A DNA stretch of 64,000 nucleotides from an uncultured Bacteroidia bacterium (GCA_902774155.1 CACYHF010000007.1:1-64000), one strand, 5' to 3'; shown: positions 41,493-50,708, counted from the first letter of the stretch. Notes: generated by a model from the letters alone, not told the origin. Numbers and translations: made by a program.

Positions 41493-44400
41493 ATGACTCG
41501 TAAAACCTTACTGGCCATTTGCTTGCTGTTGGCGAGCCTTCCGCTCAAGGCGCAGTTCTATCTGAACGGAGACGACCCCGCCCGCACGCGTTGGTATACC
41601 CTGGAAACGCCCCATTATCAGCTCATTTATCCCATAGGGGTAGATTCGCTGGCCCGTACCTATGCCCGGCAGCTGGAGCAGTTCCGCGTTCCTATGGGCC
41701 GAAGTATCGGCATCACGCCCGGAGAGGGGCAGCGCCGGAAACTTCCGGTGGTTTTGCACGCCTACAACCCCTATTCCAACGGCTCCGTGGGTTGGGCGCC
41801 TTCCCGGATGGACCTGTATACGCTGCCGGATGCCTACGGGCCGGATCCTGTTCCCTGGTCCATTCAGCTGACCTCACACGAACCCCGCCACCAGGCACAG
41901 TTCCAGTCGGCTGGAAAAGGATGGTTCAAGCTGTTCAACATCCTGGGCGGAGAAGCCTGGAACCCCGTGGCCTGGCAGGTTTACTTCGGCTGGGCGCTGG
42001 GAGAAGGCGATGCCGTTGTGGCTGAAACCGGTCTGTGGAACGGCGGCACACGCGCCCGTACGGCCGATTTTCTCAACTATTACCGCGTGGCGCTGGACCA
42101 GGACGAATACCGCAACTGGTTCCGCTGGCGTTACGGTTCCTATAAGCACGAAACCCCGGACCATTATGCCGTGGGCTACCTTACCGTGGCCGGCGCCCGT
42201 TACCTCACCGGGAACCCGCTTATCATCAGACAAACCCAGGAAACGGGACGGAAAAAGCCCTGGCTTTTGTCCGGCAGCTTCCGGGACGCCTTGCGGAAAA
42301 ACAGCCAGGGGAAGCGCTTCGACGAACGTTTTAGACAAATTCTGGATACAGTCAATGTCCATTGGCAGGCCGATGCCGACCGCCGCGCCCCTTTCCTGGA
42401 GATGGAGCAGATTACGCCATCGGCCTCCTTCCCGATGAACTACTCTACCCCGCAGGTATGCCCCGACGGAACCATTTTCGCGCTGCGGGAAGGTCATCTG
42501 CAACCGTCCGAAATGGTGGCCATCCGGGACGGACGCATCCGGCACATCATATATATCAACAGCACCCGCGCACCGCTCTATTATGAACCGAAGAAAAACC
42601 GGATTTATTGGACGGAAACGCGGCAGGACGCGCGCTGGAAGATGAGCGGTAGTTCGGTGGTGTCTTATTACGACCTTAGCACGGGAAAAGCACGGGACCT
42701 GGCCACCGGACACTATTACCACAACGCCCAGCCGTCGGAGGACGGAAGCCTGCTGGTGGCGGCTGAATATATGCCGGAGGGAACGAACTACGTGGTGCTG
42801 CTATCGGCCGAAAACGGACAGGAGATGCGCCGTATCCGCGTTCCGGACGGCATCCAGGCGGTGGAATTCGGCTGGCTGGGAGAGATCATCTACGTAGAAG
42901 GCATTGCCGCCGAAGGCTATGGTATCTACCGTATCACGCCGGAAGGAGTCTGGGAAGAGGAACTGCCGCCCAGCGTTCAGAAAATAACCAACCTGTCCGG
43001 TAATGGGAACTATCTGGAATGGGTGTCGGACCGCACGGGCGTGAACGAACTGTACCGCTACGAGCCGGACAGCGGACGTCTGTTGCAAATGACCAACACC
43101 CGTTACGGCACCACAGACCCGGTGAGTGACGGACAATACCTGTATACCGTATCGCAGACCCTGGAGGGCGCCCAGCTTTTCCGCACGCCCCTGAGCGCCT
43201 TACAGCCGCGCGAAGTGGCATTTACCGATGTCCATTCCTACTTCCTGGCCGACACCCTCACCGCACAGGAAAGGGCGTTGGGGCCGGGGCCGGATCTGTC
43301 ATCGGCCGTTCCTATGAGTACGCCCAAGCGCTATAACAAACTCACCCACCCCCTGCGGATGCACTCCTGGCTGCCGTTATACTTGAACTATGACGCCGTG
43401 AAGGAAGGCTCTATGGATCTGACTTACAAAACGGCATCCATAGGCCTCAGCGGCTTTTTCCAGAATACGCTGGGGACGGTTTCCGGTATGGTGGGCTACA
43501 GCCTGCACCGCAGTCCGGACAATCGTGAAAACTGGCGCAACGCCTTCCACGCAAAAGTGACGTACAGCGGCCAGTATCCCGTTTTCGAGGCCAGCCTGGA
43601 CGTGGGAGACCGCGCCTCCCGGCAATACTATGTGAATCAGTATATCCAGCCGCTCATTACCAACCAGACGCTGGGTGTTTTCCTGCGCAAAGCACCGCTG
43701 GTAGACCTTTCTTTCCGGGCATACGTCCCCCTTACCGTGCGCCGCTTCGGGGTCACCTACGGCCTGATTCCCCAGGTGAGATATTCCTTCTCCAACAACT
43801 GGCTGGCCACGGATCCGATCCAATGGGAAGTACCCAAACGCTTTATCGGCCTGAAAACATACTATAAGCTCATCGATACAGGGACCAACGCCAATGTCCC
43901 GCTGCAACGCTTATCGGCATCGGTTCGCGCTTACGCCGTGCTTCCCAAAGCCTCCAGCAATGTCTATCCCCGCCTGGGCGTGGGGGCCGAATTGGGCGTC
44001 AGCGTCCGGCCGGGCCTGTCGCATTTGTTCCCGGCCAACCTCTACGCCTATGCCTACGGATATCTGCCCGGCATCTGGAGCACGCAAGGCCTCAAAATCA
44101 CCGGCATGGTGCAGCGGCAACTGCGCTCCGGGACGCCGTTCTTCGGCGAAATGGCCATCAATACCCTGCCCCGGGGCTTCCAGTCGGATGTAAGCTCGGT
44201 GGTGGCCCAGGGGTATCCGCTGCAATGGAAGGTAACGGCCGATTACGCCATTCCCATCTACGTGGGAGACCTTTCCATCCCCGGCGTGGCCTATATCACC
44301 CATTTCGTCCTTACCCCGCACGCCGACTTCGCCGGCCTGGGCGGCGACCATCTCTGGAGCGCCGGCGCAGACTTAACGGCCCAGTTGGCCAAGCTTATCT

Positions 44401-44516
44401 TACCCTTCGACAGCTCCCTGGGCGTATCTTTCTCCTGGCTGGGCGGCAGCTGGTACAAAAACACCGGCCAGGAAAAACCCTGGTCGGTGAGCCTGATCCT
44501 GGGGATGGATTTCTAA
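41493..44516 (+). CDS. Secreted HExxH peptidase-like / beta-propeller / outer-membrane barrel protein
   Basis: 1007 residues from ATG 41493, with a signal peptide (LLAICLLLASLPLKAQ). Residues 30-280 look like a gluzincin-type domain: 'WSIQLTSHEPRHQAQFQ' contains HExxH (HEPRH) and 'WALGEGDAVVAETGLW' supplies a downstream Glu. Residues 300-600 are WD/TolB-like repeats ('TPQVCPDGTIFALREGH', 'AQPSEDGSLLVAAEY'). The C-terminal 400 residues are strand-rich and end 'KPWSVSLILGMDF', a terminal-Phe barrel. This suggests a surface-exposed protease anchored by its own barrel. The combination is found in uncharacterised Bacteroidota proteins; activity is not shown. Confidence 0.8.
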   Translation: MTRKTLLAICLLLASLPLKAQFYLNGDDPARTRWYTLETPHYQLIYPIGVDSLARTYARQLEQFRVPMGRSIGITPGEGQRRKLPVVLHAYNPYSNGSVGWAPSRMDLYTLPDAYGPDPVPWSIQLTSHEPRHQAQFQSAGKGWFKLFNILGGEAWNPVAWQVYFGWALGEGDAVVAETGLWNGGTRARTADFLNYYRVALDQDEYRNWFRWRYGSYKHETPDHYAVGYLTVAGARYLTGNPLIIRQTQETGRKKPWLLSGSFRDALRKNSQGKRFDERFRQILDTVNVHWQADADRRAPFLEMEQITPSASFPMNYSTPQVCPDGTIFALREGHLQPSEMVAIRDGRIRHIIYINSTRAPLYYEPKKNRIYWTETRQDARWKMSGSSVVSYYDLSTGKARDLATGHYYHNAQPSEDGSLLVAAEYMPEGTNYVVLLSAENGQEMRRIRVPDGIQAVEFGWLGEIIYVEGIAAEGYGIYRITPEGVWEEELPPSVQKITNLSGNGNYLEWVSDRTGVNELYRYEPDSGRLLQMTNTRYGTTDPVSDGQYLYTVSQTLEGAQLFRTPLSALQPREVAFTDVHSYFLADTLTAQERALGPGPDLSSAVPMSTPKRYNKLTHPLRMHSWLPLYLNYDAVKEGSMDLTYKTASIGLSGFFQNTLGTVSGMVGYSLHRSPDNRENWRNAFHAKVTYSGQYPVFEASLDVGDRASRQYYVNQYIQPLITNQTLGVFLRKAPLVDLSFRAYVPLTVRRFGVTYGLIPQVRYSFSNNWLATDPIQWEVPKRFIGLKTYYKLIDTGTNANVPLQRLSASVRAYAVLPKASSNVYPRLGVGAELGVSVRPGLSHLFPANLYAYAYGYLPGIWSTQGLKITGMVQRQLRSGTPFFGEMAINTLPRGFQSDVSSVVAQGYPLQWKVTADYAIPIYVGDLSIPGVAYITHFVLTPHADFAGLGGDHLWSAGADLTAQLAKLILPFDSSLGVSFSWLGGSWYKNTGQEKPWSVSLILGMDF

Positions 44517-44520
44517 ACCT

Positions 44521-45135
44521 CTAGCGGAAGAACTGCTCGATCCAGTCCTGATCCACCTGCGCGAAGCCTTCGGCCGGTTTCACGGAGGGGTTCCGGGCCA
44601 GGATACCGCGGGCGTCTTCGTACACATTGAACCCCACGTTCACCACCTGCATCTGGCCTTCCAGCGGAAAGGCCAAGACCAGGTCGTTGTCGGCCCCCTC
44701 CAGACGGAGGAATTTGAGGGAGGCATTCGCCGCGGCGGGGTTTTTGGCCGATAACTCCCTGCGGGTGACCCATTTGCACATTTCCAGGACGCAGTCGTCC
44801 AGGCCGGCGTCGTGGACGTTCACCTTCTCGATGAGTTCCCCTACTTCCTTTACGCGCCGCAGGGTGTATCCTTCCAGCTCCTTCACGGCCTCCTCCACAG
44901 CCTGCGGGGGCTGCTGGTTTCCCGGCAACAACCACACCATAAGGCGGGTGTCAGGGTCGTGATACAGGGTCTGGTACAGCGCCAGGTTGCGGTGACCGCA
45001 GTAAGGGCATTCCCAGACGAATAAAGAGCCGTCCTTGACCCGGGCTTTGAGCGGCGGGTCAAGGGCGACGTTAATGCTTTGACGGATTTCGATTTCCGTC
45101 TGCTGGTGGCAATGATTACAGCTTACGGGCACCAT
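44521..45135 (-). CDS. CpXC-domain protein
   Basis: 204 residues. The start carries 'VSCNHCH' (C6, C9) and 'WECPYCGH' (C43, C46), two CxxC pairs that form the zinc site of the CpXC domain. The remainder is an alpha/beta region ending 'PAEGFAQVDQDWIEQFFR'. No function is established for the family. The start overlaps the galK stop by 20 bp, so it is translationally coupled to galactokinase, which may hint at a link with sugar metabolism but may be only local organisation. It converges with the barrel gene, 4 bp between stops. Confidence 0.85.
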   Translation of the reverse strand: MVPVSCNHCHQQTEIEIRQSINVALDPPLKARVKDGSLFVWECPYCGHRNLALYQTLYHDPDTRLMVWLLPGNQQPPQAVEEAVKELEGYTLRRVKEVGELIEKVNVHDAGLDDCVLEMCKWVTRRELSAKNPAAANASLKFLRLEGADNDLVLAFPLEGQMQVVNVGFNVYEDARGILARNPSVKPAEGFAQVDQDWIEQFFR

Positions 45136-46258
45136 CGCTGATTACCACATTGTAAATCTTGGGGGCGTGGCCGAACTTGAGCGTGAACTCCTGGACAGCC
45201 GTGTTGATGAAGGTTTCGTAGAGTTCGTTCTTTACCAGGTTGATGGTGCAGCCGCCGAAACCGCCGCCCATCACGCGGGAGCCGGTGACCTCGCACTTGC
45301 GGGCCAGCTTGTTCAGGAAGTCCAGTTCCTCGCAGGAGACTTCGTACAGGCGGGACAGACCGAAGTGGGTCTGGTACATCATTTCGCCCACGGTTTCGTA
45401 ATCGTCGCGCTCCAGGGCGTCGCACACATCCAGCACGCGCTGAACCTCACCAATCACATATTCGGCCCGGATGAAGTCTTCCTGGGAAATCTGGTCGCGG
45501 ACTTCGTCCAGCCATACGCGCTTGGCGTCCGAGAGGAAATCCACCTCCGGGTGGTTGGCGCGGATGGCGGCTGCGGCGCGCTCGCAGGATTCGCGGCGCT
45601 TGTTGTAGGCGCTATCGGCCAGCTGATGCTTTACGCAGGTGTCCAGCAGCACCAGTTTATAGCCCTTGGGGTGGAAGGGGAAATACTTGTACTCGCCGGT
45701 TTTGCAGTCCAGGCGGATCAGGGAGCCTTCCTTGCCGAAAAGGGACGCGAACTGGTCCATAATGCCGCACTTGACGCCGCAATAGTTGTGCTCCGTGCTC
45801 TGGCCGATTTTGGCCAGTTCGAACTTGTCGATGCCGTTGCCGTTGATTTCGTTGATGGCATAAGCGAAGACGCTTTCCAGGGCGGCCGATGAGCTGAGGC
45901 CGGCGCCCAGGGGGACGTCGCCGGCAAAGACGGCGTCGAAGCCCTGCACCTTACCGCCGCGCTTGAGCGTTTCCATACAAACGCCGAAGATGTAGCGGGG
46001 CCAGTGCTGTTCCGGTTTATCTTCCTCCGTGAGGCCGAAGCTCACCTTTTCATCGAAGTCGATGGAATACACGTTTACCCTGTCTGTTCCGTTGGGTTCG
46101 ATGGCGGCCATGATGCCGAAATTGATGGCGCCGGGGAACACGTAACCACCGTTATAGTCCGTATGCTCGCCGATGAGGTTGATACGGCCCGAAGACATAT
46201 ACAGGGTGCCTTCCTTCCCAAAGAGGCTTCTAAACTTGCTTAGGATCTGTTCTTTCAT
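45116..46258 (-). CDS. galK: Galactokinase
   Basis: 380 residues, normal length. GHMP-kinase motifs are 'SSGRINLIGEHTDYNGGYVFPGAI' (galactose-binding motif 1), 'GDVPLGAGLSSSAALESVFAYAI' (ATP-binding motif 2) and 'GSRVMGGGFGGCTINLV' (motif 3). The catalytic Asp is in 'KCGIMDQFASLFGK'. It phosphorylates alpha-galactose at C1 in the cytoplasm, the first committed step of the Leloir pathway; the GalM domain encoded at 39-40 kb supplies the alpha anomer. The promoter lies 30 nt upstream. The downstream CpXC gene overlaps it. Confidence 0.97.
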   Translation of the reverse strand: MKEQILSKFRSLFGKEGTLYMSSGRINLIGEHTDYNGGYVFPGAINFGIMAAIEPNGTDRVNVYSIDFDEKVSFGLTEEDKPEQHWPRYIFGVCMETLKRGGKVQGFDAVFAGDVPLGAGLSSSAALESVFAYAINEINGNGIDKFELAKIGQSTEHNYCGVKCGIMDQFASLFGKEGSLIRLDCKTGEYKYFPFHPKGYKLVLLDTCVKHQLADSAYNKRRESCERAAAAIRANHPEVDFLSDAKRVWLDEVRDQISQEDFIRAEYVIGEVQRVLDVCDALERDDYETVGEMMYQTHFGLSRLYEVSCEELDFLNKLARKCEVTGSRVMGGGFGGCTINLVKNELYETFINTAVQEFTLKFGHAPKIYNVVISDGARKL

Positions 46259-46288
46259 ATGGAGTGTTTTGTTTTAGTGTCTATCATA

Positions 46289-46296
46289 CAAATATA
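46289..46296 (-). promoter_or_regulatory. -7 promoter box of galK
   Basis: Minus-strand TATATTTG, 30 nt before ATG 46258. Confidence 0.45.
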
Positions 46297-46311
46297 GTCA
46301 TTTTTTCTTTT

Positions 46312-46351
46312 TTGTCAATCTGAGCGTAGCGAAGAATCTGTAGGCGCAATG
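46312..46351 (+). repeat. Dispersed GTCAATCTGAGCG...GAAGAATCTGTAGGCGCAATG repeat overlapping a gene 3' end
   Basis: A copy of the widespread GTCATCCTGAGCGnAGCGAAGRATCT type. On the minus strand it encodes the last residues (about 'PTDSSLRSD') and stop of the endonuclease/phosphatase protein. It shares the extra TAGGCGCAATG with the fragment at 19875-19897. Confidence 0.65.
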
Positions 46352-47304
46352 TATTCCAACCAGATGGGGCAATGGTCGGAAGCTCCGCCCAGGTAACGGG
46401 GGCCGGAATAGGTGCGCAGGGGCTTGGTGCCGGCGTGGGCCTTGTCAGATGTTTCCAGGAAAGGCGGGTGCAGGATGGTCATTCGCGCCGGCAGGCCGGG
46501 CGGGCCGAAAAACATATCAATAAGTTCCCACACGCCTTCATAACGGATGGTTCCTTCCCCCTGCTCATAGAGCGGTTCTGCATAGTTTTGCAGCGTAGGT
46601 TCCAAGAGTTGGTAAACCGGATTGGCCGGCGTATCGTTGAAATCACCCATTGCGATGACGGATGAAACGCCTGACACTGCAAGGGAATCGGCCAGTTGTT
46701 TCAGACGTAGCACGGCTATCTTCCTCCGAGGTTCAGACACGGCGGCCCCGCCGTATTTGGAGGGGTGGTGATTCACCAGCACGGCCCTCTCTCCCCCGGG
46801 CCCTGTGAATTGGGCCAGCAGGATGTCACGCGTGGCCATAACGGTAGAATCTGCGTTATACAGATGACAGGGTTTGGCGGTCTCCATTTGGAGGCGTGTA
46901 CTCCGGTACAGCAGGGCCACATCGATTCCCCGTGGATCCGGAGACTCGAAATGCACCACCCGGTAATCCAGCTTCCGCAGCAGCGTTGTCTGGATTAATT
47001 GCCTCAGTACAAATGCGTTCTCCACTTCCGCCAGGCCGATGATATCCGGCAGCCCTCCCTGCTCCGATGCCGCCCACAGAACGGTTTTCGCTACTGTCTG
47101 GCACTTGGTCCGGAATCTCTTCCGGGTCCAATGGCGCTCTCCGCGGGCACTGAACTCCGTATCGGCCTTGCCGGCTCCGCCGTCCCGCGGGTCAAAAAAA
47201 TTCTCTACGTTCCAAAACAACACCCGCATCGTATCGGCCGGCGCCCTTCCATCGGCCAAAAGGGGCAAAATCAGGCCCAATAGCAGCAAAAATCCTCTCT
47301 TCAT
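46315..47304 (-). CDS. Endonuclease/exonuclease/phosphatase-family protein, exported
   Basis: 329 residues with a signal peptide ('GFLLLLGLILPLLADG'). The EEP fold is clear: 'VLFWNVENFFDP' (Asn), 'DIIGLAEVEN' (metal Glu), 'DVALLYRS', 'LVNHHPSKYGG', 'SVIAMGDFNDTPANPV' (GDFN) and 'YLGGASDHCPIWLEY' (SDH). It could be a secreted nuclease or phosphoesterase; Bacteroidota carry many such proteins with unknown substrate. The last dozen residues derive from the dispersed repeat and differ from the normal family end ('SDHCPIWLEY' plus a few), so the stop has probably been moved by the repeat. Confidence 0.87.
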   Translation of the reverse strand: MKRGFLLLLGLILPLLADGRAPADTMRVLFWNVENFFDPRDGGAGKADTEFSARGERHWTRKRFRTKCQTVAKTVLWAASEQGGLPDIIGLAEVENAFVLRQLIQTTLLRKLDYRVVHFESPDPRGIDVALLYRSTRLQMETAKPCHLYNADSTVMATRDILLAQFTGPGGERAVLVNHHPSKYGGAAVSEPRRKIAVLRLKQLADSLAVSGVSSVIAMGDFNDTPANPVYQLLEPTLQNYAEPLYEQGEGTIRYEGVWELIDMFFGPPGLPARMTILHPPFLETSDKAHAGTKPLRTYSGPRYLGGASDHCPIWLEYIAPTDSSLRSD

Positions 47305-47308
47305 ACCC

Positions 47309-47316
47309 CAAAGTTA
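47309..47316 (-). promoter_or_regulatory. -7 promoter box 4 nt from the endonuclease/phosphatase start
   Basis: Minus-strand TAACTTTG, 4 nt before ATG 47304; it predicts a leaderless transcript. Confidence 0.5.
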
Positions 47317-47333
47317 CACAATCAGCCCATTGT

Positions 47334-47448
47334 CCGTGGCAGCTAATCCCCTCACCATCAAGCATATACACTATAGTCCTCGTTCATTTTTTGAACGAGG
47401 ACTATACTATAACTCGCTGTTGGACAGCTACTTAGCTGCCACGCCAAC
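47334..47448 (-). repeat. Structured 3'-end repeat element, copy 2
   Basis: It starts directly after the ychF TAG stop. On the minus strand: GCGTGGCAGCTAAGT, hairpin GCTGtccaaCAGC, TTATA spacer, then a strong hairpin TATAGTCCTCGTTCA/TGAACGAGGACTATA (47381-47415) with a short A-rich loop. An outer inverted repeat CGTGGCAGCTAA (47335-47346) / TTAGCTGCCACG (47432-47443) closes the whole unit. Copy 1 follows another TAG stop at 40505. Confidence 0.65.
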
Positions 47449-48552
47449 CTACACGTTGAAGAGGAAGTGCATGATATCACCGTCCTGGACTACGTAGTCT
47501 TTGCCTTCGATGCCCATTTTACCGGCGGCACGGACGGCAGCTTCGGTCTTGTACTGCACGAAATCTTCGTACTTGATTACTTCAGCGCGGATGAAGCCGC
47601 GTTCGAAGTCCGTGTGGATGACACCGGCGGCACGGGGTGCTTTGTCGCCGGCCACGATGGTCCAGGCGCGGCATTCGTCGGCCCCGGCGGTGAAGAAGGT
47701 CCTGAGTCCCAGCAGGCGGTAGGCCGATTGGATCAGGCGCACTACGCCGCTCTCCTGCAGGCCCATCTCTTCCAGGAACATCTGGCGGTCTTCGTACTCT
47801 TCGATTTCCGCAATCTCTGCTTCAGCGCGGGCCGATATCACCAAAATCTGGGCGTTCTCGGCGGCCACGGCGGCGCGGACAGCTTCCACATAGGCGTTGC
47901 CGGAAGCGGCCGAAGCTTCATCCACGTTGCACACATAAAGGACGGGCTTGTTGGTGAGCAGGTACAGATCGCGGGCCATCTGCTCCTCTTCGGGATTCTC
48001 CGGTACCACTTCGCGGCAGGAGCGGCCCTGCTGCAGCACCTCCCGATAGCGAAGCAGGAGTGACAGCAGTTTCTTGGCGTCTTTGTCGCCGCCGGTGGTG
48101 GCCTGCTTCTCTACTTTCTTGATGCGGTTTTCCACCGTCTCCAGGTCTTTGAGCTGCAGTTCGGCATCTACCACTTCCTTATCCCGGACGGGGTCTACAG
48201 AGCCGTCTACGTGGACGATATTACCGTCGTCGAAGCAGCGCAGCACGTGCAGGATGGCGTCGCATTCACGGATGTTGGCCAGGAACTGGTTGCCCAGACC
48301 TTCGCCGCGGGAAGCACCTTTCACCAGACCCGCAATGTCCACGATCTCCACCGTGGCGGGAATGGTACGCTTGGGCTGGCAGATTTCCGTGAGCACCTCC
48401 AGGCGCTTGTCGGGCACGTTGGTGGAACCCACGTTGGGCTCGATGGTGCAGAAAGGGAAGTTGGCGCTCTGGGCTTTCCCGGAGCTTACGCAGTTAAATA
48501 AAGTAGACTTGCCCACATTGGGCAAGCCTACTATTCCACACTTTAAAGACAT
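47449..48552 (-). CDS. ychF: Ribosome-binding GTPase/ATPase YchF (OLA1 family)
   Basis: 367 residues, full length. Motifs are 'GIVGLPNVGKSTLFNCVSS' (G1), 'VDIAGLVKGASRGEGLGNQFLANIRECDAILHVLRCF' (G3 region typical of YchF), 'NVDE' in place of the usual NKxD, and a C-terminal TGS domain ('RAWTIVAGDKAPRAAGVIHTDFERGFIRAEV'). YchF binds 70S ribosomes, prefers ATP and is linked to stress and translation control. It is 12 bp downstream of the PpiD-like gene and so probably co-transcribed. Confidence 0.97.
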   Translation of the reverse strand: MSLKCGIVGLPNVGKSTLFNCVSSGKAQSANFPFCTIEPNVGSTNVPDKRLEVLTEICQPKRTIPATVEIVDIAGLVKGASRGEGLGNQFLANIRECDAILHVLRCFDDGNIVHVDGSVDPVRDKEVVDAELQLKDLETVENRIKKVEKQATTGGDKDAKKLLSLLLRYREVLQQGRSCREVVPENPEEEQMARDLYLLTNKPVLYVCNVDEASAASGNAYVEAVRAAVAAENAQILVISARAEAEIAEIEEYEDRQMFLEEMGLQESGVVRLIQSAYRLLGLRTFFTAGADECRAWTIVAGDKAPRAAGVIHTDFERGFIRAEVIKYEDFVQYKTEAAVRAAGKMGIEGKDYVVQDGDIMHFLFNV

Positions 48553-48564
48553 AGTGCCTATCTA

Positions 48565-50652
48565 TTAATAGAAACGGGCGCGGTTGTCCTCCACGGTCTT
48601 GTCCATCATGAGGGGAACCAGCATCTGGCTGTGATAGGAGTCGATGCGGGCCTGGGCGGCTTTGGCGTCGTCTTCGGTGAAGTAGGCGCCGGTTTCGCGG
48701 CTGTTCACCTGGAACACATAGGTGCCCATGATGCCGGCCACGGGGCCGCTGATAACACCTTCCTTGGCCGCAGCCACGGCACCAATCAGGGACGGCTCCG
48801 TGGTGGGGGCGGAAGAAATGGAGAAGGTAACATCCGACAGGTTGGAAACCGTGGTGCCCAGCTTTTCAGCAATGGCCTCCAGGCTGTTCAGACCGGCGAT
48901 CTGGTCGGCCACTTCCTGGCAGCGTTTCTGGGAATACTTCTCCTGATACAGCAGGGACTTGATGTTGTCGGACACTTCATCCACCTTGGCATAGCCTTCC
49001 TTGTGGGCGCCCTTCACGGCCACCACGAAGAAGTAATTGTTGTCCACGGTGATGATGCCGGAAGCCTTGCCGGGCTTGTTGTTGAAGGCCCAACGGGTTA
49101 CTTCCTTGGCGTGGCCGATGGAACCGTAGGTGTCCGTACCTTCATTGATGGTGAGGGAACGGGAGTAGATGCCGGTGGAATCACAGGCGGCCTTGTAGTT
49201 GGCATACTTGCCGGCGCTGCGCACAGCCAGGACGTTGGCCTTGTTGTAAATCTCGGCGTAGGTTTCCTTGCTGGGCAGGGAAGTCTTCTCAAACACGGCC
49301 ACTTTCTTCTTGGCCAGCGGCTTGGTGGCCTTGGTCACCTCTACGATGTGGGTGCCGTAAATGGTGGTCAGGATGTAAGGCTTGCCGATGGCGGCCGTGA
49401 GCACGGACTCGAAACCGGGAATCATGGCGTTCTGGGTCATCCAACCGAGGTTGCCCTGTTCGCCGTCCACGGCGTTGCCGGTATCGGCGGAATAGAGCGT
49501 GGCCAGGGTGGAGAAGTTGTTACCCTTGAGCACACCCAGGAGGCTGTCGGCCTGATGACGGGCATCTGCACCGGTGAGCATAATGTGACGTACGTACACA
49601 GAATCCGGCACGTTGGCGTTCTCCATGATGCGGGCGGCATAGAAGGTGGCACCAGACTGGACCACCGGGGAAACACCGCTGTTGTTGTCCGACACGAAGA
49701 GGTCGATGTCACGGTTCACGCTGCGGAGATCACCTGCTTTGTACCAGGTGTCGCTCCACTGGCGGTCACTGTTGCGCTGCAGGAAAGCACGCACGTTGTC
49801 CGTGGTGGAGAATTCGTCGTAGAGGGTGACGAATTCCGTATTCTGGGCGTTGATATCCTTGGCGGAAGGAGTTACCTCATATACGGCGTATTCGATGTCA
49901 CGCGTGGCCTTCTGGCGGAAGTTGTCCTTGTGGGCATTGTAATACTTCTGAATCTCGGCAGAGGAAATCACGATGGTGGAGTCCATCGGATAATACGTGT
50001 GGGGAGCCACCACGAAACTTACGTTGGCCGTGGTGTTGTTCTCCGAAATGGCGTTCTGGCTCTCCAGGGAGTTCACATAGGACGCGGCGGTGAAGAGGTT
50101 GAAATACTTCTCACTGTAGCGGTTGGAACGAACGGCGTTCAGGAGATAGTTGCGAAGCAGGATGCCGCGGCCGGATTCGTCGGCGTTGACATTCTCCATG
50201 AACTGGCGCACCAGGGCGGGAGAGAAGTTGCCGTTTTCATCGGTAAACAGGCCGGAAGAGGCCAGGATAGGGGAATTTTCCTCGCCGATGAAAAGGTCTG
50301 TCTGTTCCTGCTGACCTACGCGGATGCCGGCTTTCTCGATGGTGGGAATTACCAGCATACGGTCTACCAGGCTGTTCCAGGCGGCGTCGCGGGCCTGAAG
50401 CTGGGCCTGCTCGCTGGAAGCGGACTGACCGGTGAGCATTTCGCGCACGTCTGTCTGTTCCTTCACTTCCTGCTCAAATTCCTGATAAGAAACGGATTTG
50501 CCATTGATTTTGCCGACATCGTACTTGGAAGAAGCAGACTGGATGGTCTGGATGATGTCGGACGGATTCACAAGGAAGAGTAAAAGACCGAAGGCAATGA
50601 TGAGCGATGCACCAATGCCAAACTTAGTTCTGATGGTCTCAAGAGCTGCCAT
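48565..50652 (-). CDS. PpiD/SurA-like membrane-anchored peptidyl-prolyl isomerase
   Basis: 695 residues. An N-terminal anchor helix ('FGIGASLIIAFGLLLFLVNP') is followed by a SurA_N-type chaperone domain ('GKINGKSVSYQEFEQEVKEQTDVREML'). A parvulin-type PPIase domain is at about residues 345-440 ('VYVRHIMLTGADARHQADSLLGVL', 'GNLGWMTQNAMIPGFESVL', 'GTHIVEVTKAT'), followed by a second helical/PPIase-like region. It is an inner-membrane, periplasm-facing folding factor for exported and outer-membrane proteins. In Bacteroidota this gene usually sits with lptC, TPR and coaX, as here. It has its own promoter 48 nt upstream. Confidence 0.9.
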   Translation of the reverse strand: MAALETIRTKFGIGASLIIAFGLLLFLVNPSDIIQTIQSASSKYDVGKINGKSVSYQEFEQEVKEQTDVREMLTGQSASSEQAQLQARDAAWNSLVDRMLVIPTIEKAGIRVGQQEQTDLFIGEENSPILASSGLFTDENGNFSPALVRQFMENVNADESGRGILLRNYLLNAVRSNRYSEKYFNLFTAASYVNSLESQNAISENNTTANVSFVVAPHTYYPMDSTIVISSAEIQKYYNAHKDNFRQKATRDIEYAVYEVTPSAKDINAQNTEFVTLYDEFSTTDNVRAFLQRNSDRQWSDTWYKAGDLRSVNRDIDLFVSDNNSGVSPVVQSGATFYAARIMENANVPDSVYVRHIMLTGADARHQADSLLGVLKGNNFSTLATLYSADTGNAVDGEQGNLGWMTQNAMIPGFESVLTAAIGKPYILTTIYGTHIVEVTKATKPLAKKKVAVFEKTSLPSKETYAEIYNKANVLAVRSAGKYANYKAACDSTGIYSRSLTINEGTDTYGSIGHAKEVTRWAFNNKPGKASGIITVDNNYFFVVAVKGAHKEGYAKVDEVSDNIKSLLYQEKYSQKRCQEVADQIAGLNSLEAIAEKLGTTVSNLSDVTFSISSAPTTEPSLIGAVAAAKEGVISGPVAGIMGTYVFQVNSRETGAYFTEDDAKAAQARIDSYHSQMLVPLMMDKTVEDNRARFY

Positions 50653-50700
50653 TTTGTTATGTATTTTTTATTATTTCCTATTTTTTTGCGTTAAGGGATG

Positions 50701-50708
50701 CAAAAGTA
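50701..50708 (-). promoter_or_regulatory. -7 promoter box of the PpiD-like gene
   Basis: Minus-strand TACTTTTG, 48 nt before ATG 50652, in a 78-bp AT-rich gap. Confidence 0.45.

Noticed and set aside
40396..47448. Integron attC sites
   Set aside because: The repeats have hairpins, but no GTTRRRY/RYYYAAC core pair in the right place, and no integrase is nearby.
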